Assembly: GCA_016281475.1 (NCBI GenBank)
Contig: JAEEIS010000026.1
Location: forward strand, 3,672-67,671
DNA from: Bacteroidales bacterium
Lineage (GTDB): Bacteria > Bacteroidota > Bacteroidia > Bacteroidales > P3
Reading direction: 5' to 3'
DNA: 64,000 nt
In this document: piece after piece, positions 1 through 9,600 of the stretch
Layout: each line of letters opens with the position of its first letter
How positions within the stretch are numbered: position 1 is the stretch's first letter
Translations under genes and position numbers: made by a program
The notes under the pieces: generated by a model
What the model saw: only the letters and a program-made list of their open reading frames with translations
The model's database searches: none
Told to the model about the DNA's origin: nothing

Positions 1-68
1 TGGAGGAGGTCAACCACGCGTCGGACCTCGCGTGGATTGGGGTTGTCGGTATATAATTTCGTAATCAT
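1..68 (-). CDS. YrdC/Sua5-type threonylcarbamoyl-AMP synthase, N-terminal fragment
   Basis: Reading leftwards from an ATG at 68-66, 22 codons are open to the window edge and begin MITKLYTDNPNPREVRRVVD. This resembles the N terminus of the Bacteroidales YciO/YrdC/Sua5 family, which makes threonylcarbamoyl-AMP for the t6A modification of tRNA. The 'DNPNPRE..VV..L' opening normally precedes the 'GG.V.YPTDT.YG' motif, which would lie outside the window. The gene is divergent from the M64 peptidase, and a TACTTTTG -7 box on this strand lies only 9 bases upstream, so its leader would be very short. The assignment rests on about 20 residues. Confidence 0.6.
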   Translation of the reverse strand, partial: MITKLYTDNPNPREVRRVVDLL

Positions 69-77
69 TTGAGCGTG

Positions 78-85
78 CAAAAGTA
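78..85 (-). promoter_or_regulatory. -7 box (TACTTTTG) of the leftward YrdC-like gene
   Basis: On the minus strand the octamer matches the Bacteroidota -7 consensus TAnnTTTG. No good TTTG -33 box lies 19-21 bases further upstream, so the call rests on the -7 box and on its position just before the ATG at 68. Confidence 0.45.
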
Positions 86-94
86 CGAAGTTTT

Positions 95-125
95 TTTGAA
101 TTGCTATACTTTTTTTATAGATTTG
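95..125 (+). promoter_or_regulatory. Bacteroidota sigma-ABfr type promoter
   Basis: TTTG at 95-98, a 19-base spacer and TAGATTTG at 118-125 match both boxes of the Bacteroidota consensus exactly (TTTG, 19-21, TAnnTTTG). Transcription would begin near 130, about a dozen bases before the ATG at 142. It probably drives the whole rightward unit from the M64 peptidase through sprA to the small membrane protein. Confidence 0.8.
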
Positions 126-141
126 ACGTTTAATAATAGAT

Positions 142-1446
142 ATGAAGAAACTGTTTTTGCTATTTTGTATGGTCGGCGGGCTGCTGTTAGGTGGTCCGCT
201 ACAGGCTCAGAATGTGAGATTTAAAAAGTATTTTGAGGATTACACTCTACGCATAAACTACCACCGTGTGGGCAACCGCCATCACGACACTGTGAAGGTC
301 CTATCCGTGGAGCGGATACCCCTCTGGGCGGGTTCTCTTACCCAGCTTATCGACCCTTTCGACAATGGCGACTATCGTGTCGTGGTGTCGGAGCCTGCCA
401 CCGGACGGCAACTCTACAGCCGGGGATACAACAGCCTCTTCCGCGAATATCGCGACACCCCACAGGGGCGAGACAGTGTGGCAACTTATGAGGAGGTGCT
501 GCGTTTGCCGTGGCCAAAGCATCCCGTCAACATCTGTTTCCAAAGGCGCGACAGCAACCAGATCTACCAAACCCAATGTCGCTATCGTTTCGACCCTGAC
601 TCGGCATTGCGGGCACTTCGCAGAGTGTCGCAGATTAAGGTAGAAGTGTCGCCAGTGAGATTGCAATACAAGGGCAACAGTCACAAGAAGATGGATGTGG
701 TGATAGTTCCTGAGGGCTATGGCCCGGCCGACACGGCGAAGATGCTACGCGACATGAAGACGTTCTGCGACTTCCTATTGGGTCAAGAACCCTTTGCCTC
801 ACGGCGCGCCGACTTCAACGTGTGGGGTGTTCCCCTCACGGGTGAGGATTCGGGCATCACCGACCCCAACAAAGGCATCTGGGTCAACAGCCTTGTGGGT
901 TCCAGCTACAACACCTTTGATGCCGACCGCTACCTGATGACCGCCCACCTGTTCCAGCTGCACGATGCCATAGGCACCACACCCTGCGACCATATCGTCA
1001 TCATGGCCAACAGCACCACATATGGCGGTGGTGCGATATACAACTTCTATGCCATGAGCTCGCTCAACGAGATGGCCTATGTGGTGCTGCCACACGAACT
1101 AGGCCACAGCATCGGCGGACTGGCCGACGAGTATGTTGACGAAAATCTGAGCTATGGCGACATGCACGCACTCACCCTTGAACCCACCGAACCCAACATC
1201 ACCACTTTGGTCGACTTCGCCTCCAAGTGGGCCGACATGCTCCCTGCCGGCACGCCCATTCCTACTCCTGCCAACGAAAAAGTGTCGCGCCGCGAGAACG
1301 GCCCGTTAGGAGTCTACGAGGGAGCGGGCTACCACAGCAAGGGCATCTATCGGCCTGTCATGCACTGCATGATGAGGGACTATGCCTCTTTCTGTCCCAT
1401 TTGTGCCAAGAGGCTTAACGATATTTTTGACCTCTACACGAAATAA
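142..1446 (+). CDS. M64-family (IgA-peptidase-like) secreted metallopeptidase
   Basis: A 434-residue protein with a cleavable signal peptide (about residues 1-23, ending LQAQ). The catalytic zinc motif of family M64 is plain: HELGH at 318-322 followed by SIGGLADEY, i.e. HExxHxxGxxxDE. Upstream blocks typical of the family, such as 'VVIVPEGYG' and 'FNVWGVP', are also present, so the N-terminal beta domain and the peptidase domain both look intact. The product should act in the periplasm or outside the cell. Bacteroidetes M64 proteins are mostly of unknown substrate despite the IgA-protease name. It is first in a long unit behind a consensus promoter, with 28 bases to the next start. Confidence 0.88.
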   Translation: MKKLFLLFCMVGGLLLGGPLQAQNVRFKKYFEDYTLRINYHRVGNRHHDTVKVLSVERIPLWAGSLTQLIDPFDNGDYRVVVSEPATGRQLYSRGYNSLFREYRDTPQGRDSVATYEEVLRLPWPKHPVNICFQRRDSNQIYQTQCRYRFDPDSALRALRRVSQIKVEVSPVRLQYKGNSHKKMDVVIVPEGYGPADTAKMLRDMKTFCDFLLGQEPFASRRADFNVWGVPLTGEDSGITDPNKGIWVNSLVGSSYNTFDADRYLMTAHLFQLHDAIGTTPCDHIVIMANSTTYGGGAIYNFYAMSSLNEMAYVVLPHELGHSIGGLADEYVDENLSYGDMHALTLEPTEPNITTLVDFASKWADMLPAGTPIPTPANEKVSRRENGPLGVYEGAGYHSKGIYRPVMHCMMRDYASFCPICAKRLNDIFDLYTK

Positions 1447-1474
1447 TAATCGCCTTTCTGCGTTATCACATTTT

Positions 1475-2995
1475 ATGCCGAAACGACCGACTTATATCAT
1501 CCTGCTGGCTGCGAGCCTTTTCTCGTTGTTCCTATCTTCCTGCTGGAAAGAAGAAGATTGGCGCACGGAGGGTGTTGTGCTCGACTTTTCGTGCGACACA
1601 ATGGCGTTCGACACCGTATTCACCCAGATGGGCACTACCACGCGACAATTCAAGGTCTACAACCATACGCGCAATGCCGTGCGCATCAGCGAGGTGACCC
1701 TACAGGAAGGCAGAGCCTCGCGCTTCCGACTCAATGTGGACGGCGACACCAACTTGGTGGCACGCAATGTCGACATTGCTGCTGGCGACAGCATCTTCGT
1801 CTTCGTCCGTGCCAACATCAACCCCAACCTCGAGACCGAACCCTTCCTCGTCAACGACGCGGTGCTCTTCCGTCTCGACGACGGCGTACAACGACTCCCG
1901 CTCACTGCCTACGGACGCAATGCCGTCTACCACATCCCCACCGACACCCTTCACGGCACCGATGGGAAGCCAATTGTCGACATGTTTGGCAACCCATACG
2001 CCTACAGCGTCATTGATTGCGAACACTGGCGACATGACCTCCCCCACGTCGTCGTTGGCTATGCTGTTGTCGACAGCCGTCACACGCTGCATCTCCAAGA
2101 GGGCGACGAGCTCTATTTCGCCAACGATGCCGTGCTCTGGGTCTACGACAGTGCAACCCTCGACATCCGAGGCACCGTCCAACGACCCGTGCTGCTCACC
2201 TCCTTACGCCACGATGGCTGGTACGACTATCTGCCCGGACAGTGGGGCTACCTTTGGCTGAGTATGGGCAGTGTCGACAACTACATCGACCACGCCGTGG
2301 TAGAAAACGGGTATATGGGCATCGCTATAGACAGCTGTGCCAACGCCAACCCCACGCTCCGCATCAGCAACACGCAGATACGCAACCACACCCTTGCAGG
2401 CCTCCGTTGCAACACCGCCTATATCGTGGGTGACAACCTGCTGGTCACCAACTGCGGTATGGTCACCGCCGCGCTACAATATGGCGGCTGGTATGACTTT
2501 AGCCACTGCACCTTTGCCAACTATTGGCGCTACGACAACCGCACCGTCCCCAGCTTGCTGGTTAGCAACTATTACGACGACGAAGCGACACGCGTCCGCT
2601 ACGTGTGGCCCATGCAGGGCTTGATGACAGACTGTATTGTCTACGGCAGCCTTGCCAGTGAGATGAACGTCAGCCTCGACAGCACTTCACCCGTCTCATT
2701 TACCCTCATTCACTCTCTGGTGCGGGGTGGCGAATGGGACGAAGACCCGCTCTTCGTCGACCCCTCCGAAGGCGACTACCACCTCAAGGACGACTCTCCT
2801 GCGTTGGGTATAGGTTACCAGTATCAAGATGCCGACACCTCCTCTAGATTATCTAGGGTTGCAGGGACAAGGCCTACCGCGGTCTCTCCGTTGCCTGCCA
2901 CAGTCCGTGTTTCCCGTCCGCATAGAGCAAGTGCAGTTCCAAGCCTTCGGCAGTCCAATTTTCAATCCTCAATCCTCAATTTTCAATCCCAATGA
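1475..2995 (+). CDS. Lipoprotein with right-handed beta-helix-type region
   Basis: The frame is open from 1382, but the ATG at 1475 gives a clean lipoprotein signal (hydrophobic stretch, then LSSC with Cys23) and lies just after the M64 stop, so I chose it. Residues about 30-170 look like a beta-sandwich; the middle has beta-helix features such as 'GNAVY' and 'DHAVVENGYMGI', and short repeated turns. The product is probably anchored at the outer membrane; its role is unknown. The last ~50 codons change character (Ser/Arg/Pro-rich) and the final dozen residues are encoded by the dispersed TTTTCAA-type repeat, suggesting a replaced or frameshifted tail. It overlaps ruvA by 4 bases (ATGA). Confidence 0.7.
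   Translation: MPKRPTYIILLAASLFSLFLSSCWKEEDWRTEGVVLDFSCDTMAFDTVFTQMGTTTRQFKVYNHTRNAVRISEVTLQEGRASRFRLNVDGDTNLVARNVDIAAGDSIFVFVRANINPNLETEPFLVNDAVLFRLDDGVQRLPLTAYGRNAVYHIPTDTLHGTDGKPIVDMFGNPYAYSVIDCEHWRHDLPHVVVGYAVVDSRHTLHLQEGDELYFANDAVLWVYDSATLDIRGTVQRPVLLTSLRHDGWYDYLPGQWGYLWLSMGSVDNYIDHAVVENGYMGIAIDSCANANPTLRISNTQIRNHTLAGLRCNTAYIVGDNLLVTNCGMVTAALQYGGWYDFSHCTFANYWRYDNRTVPSLLVSNYYDDEATRVRYVWPMQGLMTDCIVYGSLASEMNVSLDSTSPVSFTLIHSLVRGGEWDEDPLFVDPSEGDYHLKDDSPALGIGYQYQDADTSSRLSRVAGTRPTAVSPLPATVRVSRPHRASAVPSLRQSNFQSSILNFQSQ
2956..2988 (+). repeat. Heptamer-type repeat (CAATTTTCAATCCTC variants)
   Basis: Degenerate tandem copies of the TTTTCAA heptamer lie just before ruvA and are translated as the C-terminal tail of the upstream lipoprotein. 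The same repeat family recurs at 13071, 14323, 26626, 33850, 54082 and 55450. Confidence 0.7.
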
Positions 2996-3561
2996 TCGAA
3001 TACCTCTCAGGAAAACTAGCCTCCCTTACCGCCGCCACCGCAGTGATAGACTGTGGCGGGGTGGGCTATCTGCTCGAAATATCCCTCAACACTTATAGTG
3101 CCATTCAGACAAAGGAGGAAGTGCGCCTCTGGGTCCATGAGGTCATCCGCGAGGACACCTATCAGCTCTATGGCTTCGTCAACCCCCACGAGCGCGAGAT
3201 GTTCCGTCTGCTTTTGGGTGTGGGCGGAGTAGGGGCGGCAACGGCGCGCATGATGCTCTCGTCGCTCAGTGTCGACGAACTGGCGGCTGCCATTGCTGCG
3301 CAGGACGACAAGCTCCTCAAGCGTGTCAAAGGCGTGGGAGCCAAGACTGCCCAACGTATTGTGCTGGAGTTGCAGGACAAGGTGTCTGGCACCGCAGCTT
3401 CCATCGCTCCCCTGCCCGCTGCCAGTCGCAATAAGGAGGAGGCTCTGAGTGCCTTAGTCATGCTCGGCTTCCCCAAGGCTGCTGCCGACAAAGTTTTGCA
3501 GACACTCGATGCCACTCTCACCGTCGAAGACCTCATCAAGCAAGCCCTCCAAAAACTATGA
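2992..3561 (+). CDS. ruvA: Holliday junction branch migration protein RuvA
   Basis: 189 residues, normal RuvA length. The N-terminal OB-fold (MIEYLSGKLASLTAATAVID), two helix-hairpin-helix segments (around LLLGVGGVGAATARMML and VKGVGAKTAQRIVLEL) and the flexible acidic-to-basic C-terminal domain III (EEALSALVMLGF..AADKVL) are all visible. RuvA tetramers bind four-way junctions and position the RuvB hexamer, which is not in this window. The ATG overlaps the stop of the upstream lipoprotein gene, indicating translational coupling. Placement of ruvA directly before sprA is common in Bacteroidota. Confidence 0.95.
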   Translation: MIEYLSGKLASLTAATAVIDCGGVGYLLEISLNTYSAIQTKEEVRLWVHEVIREDTYQLYGFVNPHEREMFRLLLGVGGVGAATARMMLSSLSVDELAAAIAAQDDKLLKRVKGVGAKTAQRIVLELQDKVSGTAASIAPLPAASRNKEEALSALVMLGFPKAAADKVLQTLDATLTVEDLIKQALQKL

Positions 3562-3620
3562 TAATTGAAAATTTCCTGACATGGTTAACCCCTAACCTCA
3601 AACCTTTAAACAAATAATTC

Positions 3621-6600
3621 TTGAAGTCCTCAGTTCATAGTATAGCGATAGCGGTCTTGGCATTGTTTGTGCTGCTGGCCGTGCCTGCGCAAGCGCAGAC
3701 TCCCGACGGGGGTGTCACCACCACGGTGGAATACGACGCGCAGTCGGGCGGCTATGTGCGAGTCACTCGTGTGGGCGACATGGTCATCAATCGCCAGTAC
3801 ATGACCTTCGAGGAATATCAAGACTACCAGATGGACCAGCTGATGCGGCAATATTGGAACGAGCGTTCCACCAAAGGCGATACCATGGCCGATGACGGCC
3901 TGCTCAGCCGCATACCTGGATTCAGCGAAATCAGCAAAAAAGTTGACGGCCTCCTCGCCATCCCCGACATCAGCATTAACCCTACAGGCAGTGTCGACCT
4001 TACCTTCCAAGGTGTTAGCACCTTCCGCGACGACCCCCAAATAGACTACAACGAGCGCAGGCGATTCAACTTCGACTTCGACGAGAACATACAGATTAGC
4101 ATGAACGCCAAGATAGGCGACCTTTTTGACTTCGACATCAACTGGAACACTCAGGCTACCTTCGATTTTGAAAACAAAATCAAACTTCAGTATGCTGGTA
4201 AGGAGGATGATATTGTGCAGCTCTTTGAGGCGGCACACATCTCCTTCCCCCTCAACACCACCCTCATACAGGGCAGCCAGCAGCTTTTCGGATTCCACAC
4301 CAAGCTCAAATTCGGCAAGCTCACCGTCGATGCCGTTGTCTCAAAGAAAGAGACTAGCACCGAGAACATGCAGGTTCAGGGCGGTGCCACCACGCAGGAA
4401 TTCCAAATCCGTGCCGACGAATACGAAGAAAACCGCCATTATTTCGTGGCCCAATACTTCTACGATAACTACAACAAAGCCATGTCCACCCTGCCAACCC
4501 CCAACACGCCCATACGAATAATTCGGATGGAAGTGTGGCGCACCAATGTGGGCGCGGCCGTTACCAACAACCGGAACATACTCGCACTCACCGACCTGGG
4601 CGAGAACAATCCTAGTAGTGACCGTGTGGTGGGAGGACGCTCGGTGCGCCCCTCCAATGGCAGCAACAACCTCTTCGATGTCATCAACCTTTCTTCCATC
4701 CGCAACACCGACAACATCACCTCCCACATGCAGGCTCTGGGATTCACCTCTGGCACCGACTTTGAGAAAGTGCAGAGTGCCCGTCTGCTCAACAGCAGCG
4801 AATACACCTACAACGCCCAACTTGGCTTCATCACCCTCAGCCAGCCCCTCAGTGCCGACCAAGTGTTGGCAGTCGCCTTCCAATATCAAGTGGTGGGTGA
4901 TACCACCGTCTACCAGGTCGGAGAACTCACCACTGACGGCATCAACGACCCCAACACTCTGGTGGTAAAACTCATCAAAGGCACTTCGCTTGACACGCGC
5001 AGTCCCCTATGGCGGCTGATGATGAAAAACGTCTACTTCCTGCGCAGCACACAGATATCGCGCGACAAATTCCGTCTCAACGTCCTCTACGAGAGTCGTG
5101 ACGGCGGCGTGGGCATAGGCTATTTCACTGACGGTCCCCGGGAAGGAATCCCTCTCATCGAGCTCTTCGGCCTCGACCGCATGGACGCATCGCAAAACTA
5201 CTACTACGCCGACGGAGTCTTCGACTGGTTCGACAGCGCGGCATTCAAAGGCGGCATCATCCAGTCCACCACAGGCCGTATATTCTTCCCATTCGTGGAA
5301 CCCTTTGGGCGCGACCTCCGTGAGATTCTGGGCGACGACGAATACGCCAAGCAGTATTGCTTCGATTCGCTCTATACCATGACCCGCACCCTGGCACAGC
5401 AATATGCTGACAAAAACAAGTTCTATATTGAGGGCTATTACTCCAGTACCGTCAGTGGCGAAATCTCATTGGGCTACAGCGTGTCGCAAGGATCTGTCAC
5501 GGTAACTGCGGGTGGTGTGCCGTTGATAGAGAATGTCGATTACACTGTCGACTACACAATGGGCACAGTCCGCATCATCAACGAGAGCATCCTATCCAGT
5601 GGCACGCCCATCAGTGTCAGCAGCGAGAACAACTCGTTCAGCATGATGTCGAAGACCATGCTGGGTGCCCATCTCAACTATGAGATTCAGCCCGACTTCA
5701 ACATCGGTGGAACATTTATGAACCTCTCGGAAAAGCCATTGACCCAGAAAAACAATTTTGGCGACGAACCCACCAGCAACAGCATTTGGGGGCTTGACCT
5801 TAACTATCGGCATGAGGCTCCCTTTGTTACCAAATTGATTGACAAATTACCTGGCATTGACACCAAAGCCCCCTCCAATCTAACAATTTCCGCTGAGTTT
5901 GCCCAGTTTGTGCCAGGTCTTTCTCGCACGGGTAGCAAAGAGGGCAGTGTGTCGTATATCGACGACTTTGAAGGCGCCGAGAGCAGCATCGACCTCAAAG
6001 GCATCACCTACTGGCATCTTGCCAGTACCCCGCAAGACTATCGGCTCTCTCTGCCCCGTTTCCCCGAGACGGCTCCAGGAACAGGGCTGGCCTACGGTTT
6101 CAACCGCGCCCGCCTCGCATGGTATCGTATTGACCAAATATTCTATGGCACGGGATACAATGGCTCGGGCTGCCCTCGTAACATTACTGATGACGACCGT
6201 TCCCAGCCCTACGCCCGCCGCATTGCTGAACAGGAGGTTTTTCCCAACAAGGATATTGCCACGGGCGACCTTGCGGTCATCTACGAACTCAACCTAGCCT
6301 ACTACCCAGACGAACGTGGCCCATACAATTATGATGTTGCCCCCTCCCAGTATAGTGCTGGCATCGATGCCGACGGTCGACTGTCGCAGCCCCGGAGTCG
6401 TTGGGGTGGCATAATGCGTGAATTGGACTACACCGACTTCGAAACGCAGAACATTGAGACTCTCGAGTTTTGGCTCATGGACCCCTTTATTGACAAGCCT
6501 GACCATACTGGAGGCAAACTCTATATCAATCTGGGCGACATCAGCGAGGATATCCTACGTGACGGTCGCAAGAGCTTTGAGAATGGTCTGCCTACCTCTG

Positions 6601-9600
6601 CCGAGGTGACGGGAGTCGACACCACCATTTGGGGGCGCGTGCCCAACACCCAACCCATCGTCAATGCGTTCGACAACAACGAATCATCCCGCCGTTATCA
6701 GGACATCGGATACGACGGCCTCAGCAGCACACACGGGAGCCTCGACGAGCAAAGCTTTTTCGCCGACTATCTTAATCAAATAGCCTTGTTGCATGGCACG
6801 TCGTCGTTGGCCTATCAGCAGGCATCCGCCGACCCCTCTGCCGACGACTTCCACTACTACCGGGGTAGCGATTACGACGAGCAGGACGTGAAAATAGTGG
6901 AACGCTACAAGTACTACTCCAATCCCGAAGGCAATTCGGTGGTAGATGCCGACAATACTGAAAGCTACCCTACGGCGGCATACATGTATCCCAACGTAGA
7001 GGATATCAACAAGGACAACACTCTCAGCGAGGGTGAGAACTACTACCAGTACCTTATAGAACTCGACCCTTCGCGTATGGTGATAGGCGAAAACCATATT
7101 GTTGACATACAGGAGGCAAACAACGTGTTGCTGCCCAACGGTACCACCACTACCTGCAAGTGGTATCAGTTCCGTATACCCATTCGAGAGTACGACCAGC
7201 TTGTAGGCAAGCTCAACGGTTTCCAGTCCATTCGTTTTATGCGTATGTTCTTGGGCGACTTTGAAGAACCTATCATTCTGCGTTTCGCTACGCTGGAGCT
7301 GGTCTATGCCACATGGCGCAAGTATACGGAAAACCTTCTGCAGCCAGGTGATTACACTACTGGCACCGGTGCCAACACCTCCTTTAGTATCAGCACTGTC
7401 AGCATCGAAGAAAACGGCAGCCGCTACCCGGTGCCATACGTACTGCCTCCCGACATTGAGCGCGAACAGTGGTACACTAGTTCTTCCACTGCCATCCAAC
7501 TGAACGAGCAGGCCCTCATGCTCGACATCACTGACCTCGCGTCGGGCGATGCCCGTGCTGTCTATCGTAGCACCCAGTACGACCTGCGCAATTATGGCAA
7601 GATGAAGATGTTTGTGCATGCAGAGAAAAAAAATCAAAACGACCCGATGGACGATGACGACCTTGTGCTCTTCGTCAGACTGGGTAGCGACTATACCAAC
7701 AACTATTACGAATATGAGGTGCCTCTCAAGTTCACTGAGTGGGGTGTTGGCAGGGACGATGCCTATGCTATTTGGCCGGTGGCAAACAACGTGGAGATTG
7801 ACCTTACCCGTTTTGTTGACATCAAGACCAATCGCAACCGTCTTATCCGCAGTGGCGACTTGGCCTATAGCAGCCAGTTGCTCTACAGCGAGTATGTGGG
7901 CGACAGAAAATACACTGTTCTGGGTTCACCCAATCTGGGTAAGGTAAAAGTTGTCATGGTGGGAGTTCGCAATCCTAAGAAAGAGTCCTTGACCGATGGC
8001 AACGACATGCTGCCTAAATCGTGCGTTGTGTGGCTCAACGAACTGCGCCTTACCGACTTCAACAATCGGGGTGGTCTCGCTGCCATGGCGTTGGCTCGCA
8101 CCAATTTGGCAGACTTAGGCAATCTGTCGCTCTATGGCTCCTATCGCACGGCAGGGTTCGGCAACTTGGAAGAAAAACCCACTTCGCTCGAGTTGGTGAA
8201 TACCTTGCAGATGCAGAGCATATTGGACCTCGAGTTAGGCAAGTTCCTTCCCGAGAAATGGGGTATGCATATCCCATTCTATATGGATTGGAACCGTCAG
8301 ATAGGAAGTCCCGAATACAATCCGATGGATCCTGATGTGCGGCTTCGCAACGACCTTAAGACCTACCAAACCCAAGAGGAACGTGACAGTGTGAAGATGA
8401 TGGCACAGGAACGCAAGACCACCACAAATATCACCCTTACCAATGTGCGCAAGGACCGAACTGGCAAAAGTGCGTTAAAGCCCCATGTCTACGACATAGA
8501 GAATTTTGCTTTCTCTTATGCTTACAACCGTGAACGCTCATCGGACGACGAGTTGGAGTATTACAACAAGGATCAGCACCGTGGCGGTTTTACCTACGCC
8601 TTTTCGCCACAGGAGCCAGGCCTGTTCGCTCCGTTTGCCAAGTCGAGTTCGAAATTCATCAATGGCAAGAACGGTAAGTTTATCAAAGACTTCAACCTAT
8701 ACTATACACCAAAGAGTCTCTCGTTCAGCACAGAGATTTATCGTGACTACGAGGAAACGATGTTGCGCAACCGTGGAGCTGCGTTGGTAATTATGAAGCC
8801 AACCTATTTCAAGCAATTTACTTGGCGACGCGACTATGGTCTGCAATACGACCTGAGTAAGAGCATCCACTTGCAATACAGTGCCACAGCCAATGCCCGC
8901 ATAGACGAACCTGTGGGTAGGGTAGACACTCGTGGCAGTCGCGACAGCATTTGGCAATCGGCTGCCCATGGAGGAACGATGCAGAACTTCCAGCAGACTG
9001 TCAACCTGACATGGGATGTGCCTATCACTAAGTTGCCATATCTCGACTTTCTGCGTATGCCCATTACTTATCATACGGTGTATAACTTCCTCGGTACCAC
9101 GCAGGCATTGGCATCGCAAGGCAGTACACTTAACAATGCCACCCAGATCCAAGCATCGCTTACAGGTCAGCTGCAGACTCTATATAATAAGTTCGATTTC
9201 ATCAAGAACGCATATAAGCAGAAGCCTGTAGTCCAGCCCAAAGACCCCAAACGTATGACCAAGAAGGAACGTGAGAAGGCGGCGCAAGACTCCATAACCC
9301 GAGCCAAAAATCCCGACTCGGTACGCCGGGTCGAAGCGGCAGAACGTTGGGCTGAGTTGGGCAAGTTTGGCATCCGTTTTGTCACTATGCTCAAGTCGTT
9401 CGGCATGCAGTACAGCAATTCGACGGGATCGGTATTGCCAGGCTATATGGGCACAGCCAGTATCTTGGGCATGGATCCTCGCAATGGCTGGGTGCCAGGC
9501 CCCTCGTTTGTGCTTGGCTACAACGATGGTCTGGTGGAACGTCTGAGGCGTGATGATCTCCTCTCTCGCGACTCGCTGATGAACACCCCTCATCAGAATA

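Noticed and set aside
142..1446. Naming the M64 protein an IgA protease
   Set aside because: The family name is historical; the sequence supports a metallopeptidase of family M64 but gives no evidence for immunoglobulin cleavage.
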